41,062 bases of DNA, taken from Thiothrix nivea DSM 5205 (lineage in GTDB: Bacteria; Pseudomonadota; Gammaproteobacteria; Thiotrichales; Thiotrichaceae). Location of the stretch: the NCBI RefSeq assembly GCF_000260135.1, contig NZ_JH651384.1, positions 4,587,587 to 4,628,648 on the forward strand. The letters are read 5' to 3'. Both the position numbers and the translations under genes were made by a program. Positions 7,580 to 16,806 of this stretch are shown one piece after another. The notes below the pieces were generated by a model, which did not search any database, was not told where the DNA came from, and saw only the letters and a list, made by a program, of their open reading frames with translations. Every line of letters starts with the position of its first letter. Positions within the stretch are counted from its first letter, which is position 1.

Positions 7580-8379
7580 GGGGTTATTACCAAAACACAT
7601 CGCCAGATTGAGAGAGCGGCAAAAAGTTGGTTTTTCCCTTGATGACAAAGTGCGGTGGTTACGTTCATTTACCGTGATTGGTTGTTGCCCAGCTTTCACA
7701 GTGCGCTGATGCGTGATAAACAACACAAAACTGAACCACCGAAAATAAAGCGATTGCCCTTCGCTACAACAAAAGTGCTTCGATTCATGCCAAGGGTGCC
7801 AGATCAAAGACAACACCGCGCTGATGCGTGACAGGCCAAACCAAACTGAACCACCGAAAATAGAACGCTTGTCCTTCGCCACAACAAAAGTACTTCGGTT
7901 CATGCCAAGGGCACCAGATCAAAGACAACACCGCGCTGATGCGTGGCAGGCCAAACCAGCCTGAACCACCGCAAAAGAACGATTGCCCTTTGCTGACAAA
8001 AAAGTGCTTCGGTTCAGTTGCCGGGTGCCAACCCAAAGACAACTCCGCGCTGATGCGGGCGAGATAGTACAAAACTGAACCACTGAAAATAGAACGCTTA
8101 TCCTTCGCTACAACAAAAGTGCTTCGGTTCATGCCAGGGGTGCCAAATCAAAGACAACACCGCGCTGATGCGTGACAGGTCAAACCAAACTGAACCACCG
8201 AAAATAGAACAATTGCCCTCCGCTACAACAAAAGTGCTCATGTTCATCTGCCAAAAACGGGGACTTGCCCTACTTTCACGGTGCGCTGATGCGTGACAGA
8301 TTACGCCAGATTGATGCCTCGTTTTTTTGGTCGTGCTTCACTCAAAAGCCGTGCCACAAAGTATTCACTGATAATAAAT
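7580..8379 (+). repeat. Cassette C7: gene-less array of ~115-bp repeats (family B)
   Basis: About 800 bp with no credible gene. Units are anchored on GCGCTGATGCG at about 7701, 7816, 7931, 8045, 8160 and 8281 (spacing 115, 115, 114, 115, 121). Minus-strand reading frames of 113-115 codons cover it, but successive units are read in different frames and yield unrelated peptides from the same DNA, so they are not genes. The start and end match those of C11 closely, so C7 and C11 are sister cassettes that differ in repeat number. Confidence 0.8.
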
Positions 8380-8470
8380 CGCCAACAAGCCATTCGACGA
8401 CGGACGCGGGGACAGCCCGCGACTTCGCCCAGCTTACTCCCAGCCGCGCCCGTCAATTACGACGTTGGCA
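8380..8470 (+). other. attC site 7 (end of C7)
   Basis: R'' is CGCCAAC, matching the C7 start GTTGGCG; R' is GTTGGCA. The arm variant GCGGGGACAG and the variable centre are shared only with attC 11, the end of sister cassette C11. Confidence 0.9.
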
Positions 8471-9169
8471 GCAGGTAAAGCGGTGGTTAACCACAAATCA
8501 AAGAGAAGAGATTTTTCCCGTGCGATAAAGTGCGGTGGCCATGTTCATTTACCTGAATAGGTGGTTGCCCAAAGTTCACGGTGCGCTATCGCGTGACAGA
8601 TTACGCCAGATTGAACGACCGAAAATAGGGTGCTTGTTTGTTGCTGATAAAATACGGTGGCCATGCCAATTTTTCATGATTGGTGGCTACCCAAAGTTCA
8701 CAGTGCGCTATCGCGAGAGAGACAACACCCACTTGAACGACGAAGAACAGGGGTTCGTCCGTTGCTGATAAAATACGGTGGCCGTGCCGATTTTTCATGA
8801 TGGGTGGCTGCCCAATTGTTCACGGTGCGCTATCGCGGGAAAGACAACGCCAACTTGAACGACAAAGAATAGGGTGCTTGTCCGTTGCTGATAAAATGCG
8901 GTGGCTGTGCCGATCTTTCATGATGGGTGCCTGACCAATTGTTCACGGTGCGCTATCGCGAGCGAGACAACACCAACCTGAACCACCGAAAATAGGGTGC
9001 TTTCCGTTGCCGATCAATACGGTGCTTCTGTTCATTTACCGAGATTGGCGGTTGCCCAAAGTTCACAGTGCGCTGATGCGTGAGCTAGTGTGTCAACTGA
9101 TCCAGTTTTAATGCAGTGAGAGAGAGATTTATCAATGACAGGTTGTCGGTTATTTGAGGTTCATCCAAG
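8471..9169 (+). repeat. Cassette C8: gene-less array of 122-bp repeats (family A)
   Basis: Unit anchors (GTGCGCTATCGCG and variants) are at 8581, 8703, 8825, 8948 and 9068, a strict 122-bp period with small drift. The first 100 or so bases and the last 100 bases are shared with C14, C19 and C23. I see no ribosome site or gene. The hairpin loop alternates among TATC, TAAC and TGAT in different units. All units point the same way as the attC. Confidence 0.8.
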
Positions 9170-9260
9170 TGCCAACAAGAGTGTCGACGACGGACGCGGT
9201 GACAGCCCGCGAGTCCCAACAATTTACTCCCCGCCGCGCCCGTCACACATGACGTTGGCT
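9170..9260 (+). other. attC site 8 (end of C8)
   Basis: R'' is TGCCAAC, matching the C8 start GTTGGCA; R' is GTTGGCT. The variable centre GAGTCCCAACAATTT is shared with attC 26 and, nearly, attC 19. Confidence 0.9.
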
Positions 9261-9471
9261 TTATAAAAATGGCATCACAAAATTAATTACCTTAAAGCAT
9301 TGCAATAGTTTTACAGATTCTTTAAGTAAACAAAACTTTTAGCTACATACAAACCTTCCTTTATTTTCAATTGAAAAATTTCATTAAATATGTTAGCTTT
9401 ATCAAATCACAATCAACTATGCAATAAAAATCAATAGGTTAACGTTTGATTTTGCTTTGAGAGCTTAGAAC

Positions 9472-10197
9472 ATGGCGAAAATTGTAGAAATACGTGGTAA
9501 TATTTTTGACTCATCATGTCAAACCATTGTTAATACAGTTAACTGCGTAGGAGTTATGGGAAAAGGAATAGCATTTGAATATAGACACCGTTTTCCTGAA
9601 ATGTTTAAATCATACGCAAGATTATGTGAAAATAAGCAGTTACATCCTGGATTATTACAGCTTTGGACAAAAAGTACACCTTGGATTCTAAATTTTCCTA
9701 CCAAAAATCATTGGAAATACCCCTCTAAAATTCAATATATAGAGTCAGGGTTGTCTAAGTTTGCTGAGACTTACTATGCTAGAGGAATTACATCTATTGC
9801 TTTTCCTGAACTTGGAACCAGTTCTGGTGGGCTTAAGTGGGCAGAAGTTAGTAACTTAATGTATAAATACCTAGAACCTCTAAATAATTTAGACATAGAA
9901 ATATACCATTTCGACCCGAATGCAAAAGATACTTTTTTTGATACTCTTTTTCAAAAAGTACATAGATTTGACCTTTCTGACTATAAAAACTATTTAAACA
10001 TCCCATCACAACAAAGTCGGATAATTAGAGATGCAATTGAATCTAATAAAATTAATACCATGCTTGAACTTCAAAATCTTCCTGGCGTAGGGGATAAAAC
10101 ATTTGATAAAATATATACATTTGTGAATGCAGAAAAAGTTAGTCAGAGCAATCGTTTAGTAACAAATTCCGAAAGACAACCAAGTTTAAATTTTTAG
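9472..10197 (+). CDS. darG: DarG-like macrodomain antitoxin
   Basis: This 241-residue protein is the first gene of C9. Residues 1-155 or so form a macrodomain of the DarG/ALC1-like type: NTVNCVGVMGKGIA (about 21-34) lines the ADP-ribose pocket, K78 in FPTKNHW corresponds to the catalytic lysine of DarG, and GTSSGGLKW (115-123) is the second loop. DarG removes ADP-ribose from DNA bases and neutralises DarT. The C-terminal 80 residues are short for the family and contain an HhH-like segment (LQNLPGVGDKTFDKI, about 182-196), which may replace the usual DarT-binding region. It lies upstream of the toxin, 11 bp apart, the reverse of the common darT-darG order. The 210-bp AT-rich leader probably holds its own promoter. 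Confidence 0.85.
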   Translation: MAKIVEIRGNIFDSSCQTIVNTVNCVGVMGKGIAFEYRHRFPEMFKSYARLCENKQLHPGLLQLWTKSTPWILNFPTKNHWKYPSKIQYIESGLSKFAETYYARGITSIAFPELGTSSGGLKWAEVSNLMYKYLEPLNNLDIEIYHFDPNAKDTFFDTLFQKVHRFDLSDYKNYLNIPSQQSRIIRDAIESNKINTMLELQNLPGVGDKTFDKIYTFVNAEKVSQSNRLVTNSERQPSLNF

Positions 10198-10208
10198 GAA
10201 AATAAAAC

Positions 10209-10850
10209 ATGTCTCTATCAGAGTGGAGAAAACAAAAACTATCAAGCCACCCTCTTCAATCATTATATTACTTCTCAAAGATAAATAATTTAAGCTCAAT
10301 CTTAAAAAATGGTATTTTACCAAAAAATACAGTAACCAACTCTGTATTTTCTTCTGAATCATTTGCCGAAGAATCAGTACAAGAAAAGAGACACCGAAAA
10401 ATTATAGAGCTATCTAATAATTCTGAAATACCATTACATGATCTTGTGCCACTATATATGACACCGAAGACTCCTACTTTATCAGCAAGAAGAAATATAC
10501 AATCGGAAATATTTTTTGTTGAAGTATCCTTATCTGTAATTTGGGATGGGTCTAAAGAGTTTGCATTTACTGATGGCAATGCTGGTGCAAATGAAACAAG
10601 ATTTTTCCATAGTCTCTATAAATTAGCTGAAATTCCTTGGAACGTTATCGCTGCTCCATATTGGAATGAGCATGAAGATGGTAGAAGAAAACGCTGTTCG
10701 GAATTTTTAATTTATCCATCTATTGAGCCATCATATTTCAAACGTTTGGTAGTGGTAAATGACATCGCTAGAAACAATTGCGAGTCTATAGCAAAACGGG
10801 CTGGATTTAAGATAGCTATTGATACTGTCCCACAGTTTTTCTTCACTTAA
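10209..10850 (+). CDS. darT: DarT-like DNA ADP-ribosyltransferase toxin
   Basis: This 213-residue protein of the DUF4433 (DarT) family attaches ADP-ribose from NAD+ to single-stranded DNA bases. Visible features are the N-terminal NAD-site strand (LYYFSKINNLSSILKNGILP, about 19-38), the central LYMTPKTPTLSARR segment (82-95), and RRKRCSEFLIYP, where E165 fits the catalytic glutamate of the ARTT region. The length is usual for DarT. It follows darG by 11 bp in the same cassette, so toxin and antitoxin move together. DarTG systems are known to block DNA-phage replication. All key residues seem intact. Confidence 0.85.
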   Translation: MSLSEWRKQKLSSHPLQSLYYFSKINNLSSILKNGILPKNTVTNSVFSSESFAEESVQEKRHRKIIELSNNSEIPLHDLVPLYMTPKTPTLSARRNIQSEIFFVEVSLSVIWDGSKEFAFTDGNAGANETRFFHSLYKLAEIPWNVIAAPYWNEHEDGRRKRCSEFLIYPSIEPSYFKRLVVVNDIARNNCESIAKRAGFKIAIDTVPQFFFT

Positions 10851-10851
10851 A

Positions 10852-10942
10852 AGCCAACAAGTTGCTCGACGACGGACGCGGTGACAGCCCGCGACTCCGA
10901 CCATTCTACTCCCAGCCGCGCCCGTCAACCGAGACGTTAGCA
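10852..10942 (+). other. attC site 9 (end of C9, darGT)
   Basis: R'' is AGCCAAC, matching the C9 start GTTGGCT; R' is GTTAGCA. Typical arms. Confidence 0.9.
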
Positions 10943-10971
10943 ACATAACCAGCCCAAGGGTATTTTTTAAA

Positions 10972-11688
10972 ATGTCAGAGAATTTTAATAAAAGTGATAT
11001 TAGTACCATTATCGCAAAAGGGACTTTAGGCGTTATACCTATAGTAGGCCCAATAATTGCCGAAATAGTTGGAGCAACCATTCCCAACCAAAGGATTGAT
11101 AGAATTGAGTCGCTTTTAAAAAAATTAGAATTAAAATTAAATGGTTTTGATAAAGATAAAATTGAAAACAAAATCAAAGAACCTGAAAGTATAGATTTGA
11201 TCGAAGATAGTTTTATTCAGGCATCCAGAGCTTTATCAGAAGAAAGAAAAGAATATATAGCAGCATTATTAAAAAATAGTCTTACTAACGATGACTTAAA
11301 CCACATAGAATATAAACGATTATTTTCCTTGCTTGGTGAGATGAATGATATTGAGATTTTAATATTAATATCGCATAGATTCACATTATATCGCGATGAT
11401 CCCGAAGCTCAATTATTCTGGGAGAAGCACAGAGAAATATTAGAAGAACCACTTCTTTTTTCTGGCGCATCACAAGAAGAAGTTGACAAATACACACTAT
11501 ATCAAACGCATAGAACACATTTGGTTAGTTTAGGCTTATTCAAGCCAAGATTTAAAAAACCTAAAAATGGCGAGTTACCCGAATTTGATGATAAAACCGG
11601 AATGATTAAAGCATCTGGATATGATTCCACAAGTTTAGGTCGTTTACTGTTAAGAATGATTGATCAACAGGGTAAAGAAGATTTCTAG
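10972..11688 (+). CDS. Unknown protein with N-terminal glycine-rich hydrophobic helix
   Basis: This 238-residue protein is the sole gene of C10. Residues about 12-37 (GTLGVIPIVGPIIAEIVGAT) form a hydrophobic, Gly/Pro-rich helix that could insert into membranes. The rest is helical and charged, with a segment SEERKEYIAALLKNSLTNDD (about 89-108) of the kind seen in uncharacterised defence-island proteins. The general layout is loosely like the DUF4393/Abi-alpha protein at 38994, but I cannot show homology by eye. The ATG is 30 bp from the attC, preceded by AAGGGTATTTTTTAAA. The function is not known. Confidence 0.75.
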   Translation: MSENFNKSDISTIIAKGTLGVIPIVGPIIAEIVGATIPNQRIDRIESLLKKLELKLNGFDKDKIENKIKEPESIDLIEDSFIQASRALSEERKEYIAALLKNSLTNDDLNHIEYKRLFSLLGEMNDIEILILISHRFTLYRDDPEAQLFWEKHREILEEPLLFSGASQEEVDKYTLYQTHRTHLVSLGLFKPRFKKPKNGELPEFDDKTGMIKASGYDSTSLGRLLLRMIDQQGKEDF

Positions 11689-11698
11689 ATAAATCACA

Positions 11699-11788
11699 TG
11701 CTAACAATTATGTCGACGACGGACGCGGTGACAGCCCGCGATTCTTACTTTCTACTCCCTGCCGCGCCCGTCACACATGACGTTGGCG
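11699..11788 (+). other. attC site 10 (end of C10)
   Basis: R'' is TGCTAAC, matching the C10 start GTTAGCA; R' is GTTGGCG. The variable centre ATTCTTACTTTCT is shared with attC 2. Confidence 0.9.
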
Positions 11789-12359
11789 GGGGTTATTACC
11801 AAAACACATCGCCAGATTGAGAGAGTGGCAAAAAGTTGGTTTTTCCTTTGGTGACAAAGTGCGGTGTCTATGTTTATTTGCCGCAATTGGTGCTTTCCCA
11901 GCCTTCACAGTGCGCTGATGCGTGACAGACAACACCAAATTGAACCACCGAAAATAGAACGGTCGACCTTCGCTACAACAAAAGTGCTTCGATTCATGCC
12001 AAGGGTGCCAGATCAAAGACAACACCGCGCTGATGCGGGCGAGACAATACAAAACTGAACCACCGAAAATAGAACGTTCGTCCTTCGCTACAACAAAAGT
12101 GCTTCGGTTCATGCCAAGGGTGCTGAGTCAAAGACAACACCGCGCTGATGCGTGACAGGCCAAACCAAACTGAACCACCGCAAAAAGAACGATTCCCCTT
12201 TGCTGATAAAAAAGTGCTTCGGTTCATCTGCCAAAAACTGGTGCCAAACCCACTTTCACAATGCGCTGATGCGTGACAGTTTGTGCCAGGTTGATGGTTT
12301 GCATTTTTGGCCGTGCTTCAATCAAAGGCCGTGCCACAGTTCATTTGTTGATAATATAG
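11789..12359 (+). repeat. Cassette C11: gene-less array of ~115-bp repeats (family B)
   Basis: Sister of C7: same opening (GGGGTTATTACC) and same ending, but with fewer units. Anchors are at about 11910, 12025, 12140 and 12261 (115, 115, 121). No gene is credible; minus-strand frames arise only from the repeat. Confidence 0.8.
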
Positions 12360-12450
12360 CGCCAACAAACCATTCGACGACGGACGCGGGGACAGCCCGC
12401 GACTTCGCCCAGCTTACTCCCAGCCGCGCCCGTCAATTACGACGTTAGAT
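12360..12450 (+). other. attC site 11 (end of C11)
   Basis: R'' is CGCCAAC, matching the C11 start GTTGGCG; R' is GTTAGAT. It carries the GCGGGGACAG arm shared with attC 7. Confidence 0.9.
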
Positions 12451-12466
12451 CATAAATGGAGATATA

Positions 12467-13300
12467 GTGCTAGCTGATATAATTCAAAATCAATTTGTGC
12501 AACTTATTTTAGCTATCTCGACAATTCTGGGTGGTATCGTTGCATATAAGGAATTATTTTCAAAGAATAACAAGATTATTGATAAAAGAGTTTCATACAA
12601 TGTTACAAGAACCAGCACACGAAACAACAATAACTCAGACTCAGATAAAAAACCTCCTTATAAAGGTAAAATAGTTAGCGATATTACAAATGGTGACTTA
12701 GGAGAATATTCTATTGCTTTTGATTTCTTTCAAAAACATAAGAATGCAGAGATAATTAATCGAGACATTATCAGAGAAAAACTTTGCCCAATCTTAAACA
12801 ACACCGCTGTAGGAAAAGATGAATTTGAAAAAGAAAAAGTAAGAAAAAATATAATTAAAATAATACAAGACATTAAAACAAACAAATATATAGCCGAATC
12901 AAAGACATACTTAACGATTAGTGAATATGATTTCTCAAAAAAAGGTTTTTTTATTATTTTTCGTTGTGATGATTTTAACAACCAAGGTTTAACTTTCGAT
13001 GTCGACACTAAAAAAAGCACCTTGATTGATAGATTTTTCATAAAAATTGAAGATCAAGATAAAGCAAAAAAATGGCGTGATGATTTTTATCATTTAAATG
13101 ATAATTTATTACTAAGAGGATTTCAAACATATGCGCCTGGCGGAATGGATTCAAAAAAAATTCAAGATATTTGCCAGCTCCTTATAAGCATAAAGAATTG
13201 TAGATTTGACAGTGGGCCTTGGGATGCAACTACAATGCTAGATGTTACTATTTTTGGTATGTCTCTTAAATATACAAGATTTCCAGAAATACCAGAATAA
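12467..13300 (+). CDS. Membrane-anchored unknown protein, GTG start
   Basis: This 277-residue protein is the sole gene of C12. A single N-terminal membrane helix (about residues 11-28) is followed by a disordered, Asn/Ser-rich linker (about 43-66) and a soluble alpha/beta domain (about 70-277). The GTG at 12467 is chosen because GGAGATATA precedes it at proper spacing; the nearby ATG at 12456 is out of frame and stops at once. I do not recognise the soluble domain. The single anchor plus cytosolic domain is common among sensor or effector proteins in defence cassettes, which is only suggestive. Confidence 0.75.
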   Translation: MLADIIQNQFVQLILAISTILGGIVAYKELFSKNNKIIDKRVSYNVTRTSTRNNNNSDSDKKPPYKGKIVSDITNGDLGEYSIAFDFFQKHKNAEIINRDIIREKLCPILNNTAVGKDEFEKEKVRKNIIKIIQDIKTNKYIAESKTYLTISEYDFSKKGFFIIFRCDDFNNQGLTFDVDTKKSTLIDRFFIKIEDQDKAKKWRDDFYHLNDNLLLRGFQTYAPGGMDSKKIQDICQLLISIKNCRFDSGPWDATTMLDVTIFGMSLKYTRFPEIPE

Positions 13301-13301
13301 A

Positions 13302-13314
13302 ATCTAACGATTGT
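13302..13314 (+). other. attC site 12, left piece (split by IS)
   Basis: R'' is ATCTAAC, complementary to the C12 start GTTAGAT, with spacer GATTGT before the IS. The right piece is 14886-14963. Confidence 0.85.
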
Positions 13315-13777
13315 ATATGGTCTCCACAGTCAACCCTTTCCAGCAAAGATCCAATAAAAACCCTCAAGGCGCAGTTCCTGTGCCTTTTGGTGCAACAGCC
13401 CATGCTGGCTTCTTTGCCTGAAACGCCGGTATTGTCAAGGAGGAGTCCCGCAGGGAAGCTCCTTGACAATGCCGGTGTGTAAGGCATCCTGTTGGCGGGC
13501 TGTTGTCTTCGTCATGTGTGTTTTCCCCCTGTGTTGCGGGTGACGGTTTTGCTCAAGGACAGGCATTGGACAGACCAAACTGCATTCGTATATCCGGCTT
13601 CTTTACGCGGGGCGCATTGCCCCTGAGCCATCATGGAAACCGCGTAGCAGGTGCCTATCGTTCGACCGGGCTTGGATTGCGCCACTCTCGTTACCGGCTT
13701 TTCCTGCTACTGGTTTAACCTGTCAAACCATGAACGTACTGTCGTCTACGCAAGGTCAGGGAGGGGAAAACGGGGTA
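13315..13777 (-). ncRNA. Candidate bridge-RNA region of IS1111 copy C
   Basis: Same sequence as the region in copy B, including the long stem-loop (here 13426-13475). It is proposed only by analogy with reported IS1111 bridge RNAs, and the RNA ends are unknown. Confidence 0.35.
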
Positions 13778-14809
13778 TCAGGCTGGGCAGTACCCCGCTT
13801 GGTAAGGTTTGCCGCTTTTCCAGCACGCCCACACGGTCCGCGCCAGTTTGTTGGCAAGGGCGACAGCGGCTTTGTTATGCCCGCTGCGCTGTTCCAGCTT
13901 CACCGCCCATTCCTGCAAGCGGGCAAGGGGTTTGCCGGATTTCGCCTGCCGCTTGGCAGCCACCAAAGCCGACCGCGCCCCGTGGACCAGCAAGGTACGC
14001 AAGTAGGTGTTGCCTTGTTTGGTGATGCTGCCCAGGAAACGGCGGTTGCCACTGCTGCTTTCGCGTGGGGTGATCCCCAGCCATGAGGCAAATTGGCGGG
14101 CGGACTGGAACTGTTCGGCTTTGCCGACCGCCGCGACCAGGGCAGTGCTGGTCAGCAACCCAATGCCGGGGATGGTTTGCAGGTTGGCAACCGTTTCATT
14201 CTGGCGGGTGGCATGGATGAGCTGCTGTTCCAGTCCTGCCATATGGGTTTCCAGCGTTTCCAGTTCCTGCATCAACGGGCGCAGCATGTACAAGGTGAGT
14301 GAGGACAACTGCCCCACATGAAGGTTGGCTTCCCGCAAGGCTTCGCGGTCACTGGCAGGCAACGGGATGCCCTGTTCGCGGAACACGCCGCGCAGGAAAT
14401 TCATCCGTGCCACCTTGGTGCGTTTCCATTGTTCACGCAAGCGGTGCATCTGTTGCAGTTCCTGCTGCCCGATGCTTTTGATGGCCACCGGCTTGATCCC
14501 TTCACAGCGGTACGCTTCCAGCAGGGCTTCGCAATCGGTACGGTCGGTCTTGTTGCGGCGGCGGTAGGGGCGGACATATTGTGCGGGCAGCAACAGGGCT
14601 TCGTGCCCCCATTCACGGAATAACCTGCCCCAATGGTGGGCACTGCCGCAGGCTTCCATCACCAGCAGGGCTGGCTCTTGTTCATGGATAAACTGACGGA
14701 AAGCGTCGCGGTCAAGCCGCCGCCGCTGGGTGATGCGGTATTGTGGGGTGGCAATCGCCAACTCGAAAACAGAAGTGGCAAGGTCGATGGTGATAATGGT
14801 ATTTTTCAT
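13778..14809 (-). CDS. IS110/IS1111-family transposase (copy C)
   Basis: The 343 residues are identical to the copy at 6394-7425: DEDD catalytic residues D9, E52, D89 and D92, an IPGIG helix-hairpin-helix, and the SSSG nucleophile region are all intact. The gene is expressed against the direction of the cassettes. Identical proteins with a few silent base changes point to recent duplication under selection, or to too little time for decay. Confidence 0.95.
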   Translation of the reverse strand: MKNTIITIDLATSVFELAIATPQYRITQRRRLDRDAFRQFIHEQEPALLVMEACGSAHHWGRLFREWGHEALLLPAQYVRPYRRRNKTDRTDCEALLEAYRCEGIKPVAIKSIGQQELQQMHRLREQWKRTKVARMNFLRGVFREQGIPLPASDREALREANLHVGQLSSLTLYMLRPLMQELETLETHMAGLEQQLIHATRQNETVANLQTIPGIGLLTSTALVAAVGKAEQFQSARQFASWLGITPRESSSGNRRFLGSITKQGNTYLRTLLVHGARSALVAAKRQAKSGKPLARLQEWAVKLEQRSGHNKAAVALANKLARTVWACWKSGKPYQAGYCPA

Positions 14810-14885
14810 GCTTGGTCTCCATGGTTTTCAGCGTTTAACAGTGGCACTATGATGCCGTGCTGGGGCTGTGGAGACCATTCCATCA

Positions 14886-14963
14886 TTCGACGACGGACGC
14901 GGTGACAGCCCGCGACTCCGTTTTGATTACTCCCCGCCGCGCCCGTCAACCGAGACGTTGGCG
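14886..14963 (+). other. attC site 12, right piece
   Basis: Begins with spacer bases TT and CGACGACGG and ends with R' GTTGGCG. It completes the site at 13302-13314 when the IS is removed. Confidence 0.88.
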
Positions 14964-15050
14964 GCAGAGAGTTTGGTGATTTTTGCCAAGTTGGGTAAAT
15001 AAAGACATTAGGTTTTCCCTTGCTGAAAAATTACGGTGGTTATATTCATC

Positions 15051-15461
15051 ATGAATAAGAGTTTTTATATCGCTTTTTCTATTTTTGCATTGCTCCTGTC
15101 AAGTGCAACATTTGCTGAATCATTACAAGATGAGCTATTCGCCAAAGTCATCGCTGGGGCTAACTGCAAACAAAGTATAAATAATGGCTTGATTTGTGAT
15201 TATAAAGTTGGCGACCAACTAAGTTTCTCCATCAAAGATGCGGGAGATTCAGATACCGTTATTGGGTTCAATCAATCTGATATTGATAATGAGTTTTATG
15301 CTGTGTTTTATGCCAATTGTATTGTCGTAGTTCCCGGGCACGCACATCCACGGAATTATGATAAAGACTATGGGATATATGTTTCACCCAATAATGGGCA
15401 GGTTTATCAAACAAAAACTGAATGTCAAGCAGCCAACAAAAGCATTGGTACGCCGCGCTGA
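15051..15461 (+). CDS. Small secreted protein with Sec signal peptide
   Basis: The ATG at 15051 gives a classical signal peptide, MNKSFYIAFSIFALLLSSAT then FA, with likely cleavage after TFA. An upstream in-frame start at 15036 would add five residues and weaken the signal, so it is not used. The mature part is about 114 residues with several cysteines (GANCK, LICDY, ANCI, ECQ), suggesting disulfides in the periplasm. The family is unrecognised. The gene is embedded in the repeat family: repeat-like sequence (GCTGAAAAATTACGGTGG) precedes the start and a repeat unit follows immediately. No strong ribosome site is visible. Confidence 0.65.
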   Translation: MNKSFYIAFSIFALLLSSATFAESLQDELFAKVIAGANCKQSINNGLICDYKVGDQLSFSIKDAGDSDTVIGFNQSDIDNEFYAVFYANCIVVVPGHAHPRNYDKDYGIYVSPNNGQVYQTKTECQAANKSIGTPR

Positions 15462-15922
15462 TGCGTGACAGACAACACTAATTTGAACGACCGAAAATAG
15501 AGAGATTACCCGTTGCTGATAAAATACAGTGGTTACGTTCATCTACTCAGATTGGTGGTTGCCCGATCGTTCACGGTGCGCTGATGCGTGACAGACAACG
15601 CCAACTTGAACGACCGAAAACAGAGAGATTATCCGTTGCCGACAAAGTGTGGTGGTTACGTTCATCTACTCAGATTGGTGGTTGCCCGATCGTTCACGGT
15701 ACGCTGATGCATGAGAGACAACACCAGCTTGAGCGAGCAAAACAGAAAGATTATCCGTTGCCGACAAAGCACGGTGGTTACGTTCATTTACCGAGATTGG
15801 TGGTTGTCCAGCGTTCACAGTGCGCTGATGCGTGTGATACCGTGCCAACTTGAGCCGTTTTTATAGTGTGGGTTAGCTTCATTAATAAAGAGAGTTCATC
15901 TTGTTATTGAGATCAATCCAAG
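15462..15922 (+). repeat. Repeat units downstream of the secreted-protein gene (C13)
   Basis: Three or four units anchored on GCGCTGATGCG (about 15454, 15576, 15698 and 15821, roughly 122 apart) run from the gene's end to the attC. The final 30 bases (GATCAATCCAAGTGCCAAC) resemble the tail of the family-A cassettes, while the cassette start (GTTGGCG) resembles family B, so C13 looks like a hybrid. Confidence 0.7.
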
Positions 15923-16013
15923 TGCCAACGAGTGGTTCGACGACGGACGCGGTGACAGCCCGCGACTCCGACCAGCCTACTCCCCGCCGCGCCCGTCAAC
16001 CGAGACGTTGGCA
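15923..16013 (+). other. attC site 13 (end of C13)
   Basis: R'' is TGCCAAC and R' is GTTGGCA. C13 opens with GTTGGCG, so its ends mismatch at the outermost base. Confidence 0.9.
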
Positions 16014-16715
16014 GCAGATAAAGCGGTGGTTAACGGCAAATTAAAGAGAAGAGGGTGTTTTTCAGTGCGATAAAGTGCGGCGGCCATGTTCATTTGCCTG
16101 AACAGGTGGTTGCCCAAAGTTCACGGTGCGCTATCGCGTGACAGATTACGCTAACTTGAGCGCCCGGAAACAGGACACTCACCCGTTGCTGAGAAAATGC
16201 GGTAATTCTGCTGATTTTTCATGATGGGTGGTTTCCCAAAGTTCACGGTGCGCTATCGCGTGAGAGACAACGCCAACCTGGACCACGAAGAACAGGGCTT
16301 TATCCGTTGCTGACAAAATACGATGGCTATGCCGATTTTCCGTGATTGGTGGCTGACCAATTGTTCACGGTGCGCTAACGCGGGAAAAGACAACACAAAC
16401 CTGAACGACTGAAAATAGGGTGCTTTCCGTTTTCGATAAGGTGCGGTGGTCATGTCAATCTTTCATGATTGGTGGTTGGCCAATTGTTCACGGCGCGCTA
16501 TCGCGTGAGAGACAACACAGACCTGAACGACTGAAAATAGGGTGCTTCCGGTTGTTGATAAAGTGTGATGGTCATGCCAATCTTTCATGATGGGTGGCTG
16601 CCGAACGTTCACAGTGCGCTGAAGCGGGAAGCTGTGTGCCAACTGATCCAGTTTTAATACGGTGAGTGAGAGATTTATCAAAGACAGCTTGTCGGCTATT
16701 TGAGGTTAATCCAAG
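16014..16715 (+). repeat. Cassette C14: gene-less array of 122-bp repeats (family A)
   Basis: Anchors are at 16126, 16248, 16370, 16493 and 16614 (122, 122, 123, 121). It opens with GCAGATAAAGCGGTGG and closes with the same tail as C8, C19 and C23. No gene is credible. Confidence 0.8.
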
Positions 16716-16806
16716 TGCCAACAAGAGTGTCGACGACGGACGCGGTGACAGCCCGCGACTTCGCACAATTGACTCCCTGCCGCGCCCGTCACACATGACG
16801 TTGGGC
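16716..16806 (+). other. attC site 14 (end of C14)
   Basis: R'' is TGCCAAC, matching the C14 start GTTGGCA; R' is GTTGGGC. The right arm has CCCTGCCGCG instead of CCCCGCCGCG. Confidence 0.9.

Larger units (their letters stand above)
13315..14885 (-). mobile_element. Complete IS1111-attC group insertion sequence (copy C), 1571 bp
   Basis: Same length and ends as copy B at 5931-7501. The visible base differences include TGTCCCC versus TGCCCCC and GGGCGCT versus GGGCACT inside the transposase gene, both silent. The insertion point in the attC (six spacer bases left, two right) is identical to copy B. The near-identity suggests recent movement. Confidence 0.93.

Noticed and set aside
7562-8132. 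Minus-strand reading frames of 113-115 codons in the repeat cassettes (also 11771-12227, 294-803 and 30940-31419)
   Set aside because: They lie in tandem repeats, lack ribosome sites, and the same repeat DNA is read in different frames from unit to unit, so no protein sequence is conserved.
8471-9169. CRISPR array in the 122-bp repeat cassettes
   Set aside because: Units are about 122 bp long and diverge along their entire length; there are no short identical repeats separated by unique spacers, and no cas genes.
9371-9399. Promoter TTGAAA with 17-base spacing before darG
   Set aside because: The -10 candidate TAGCTT matches the consensus in only three positions; AT-rich leaders give such hits by chance.
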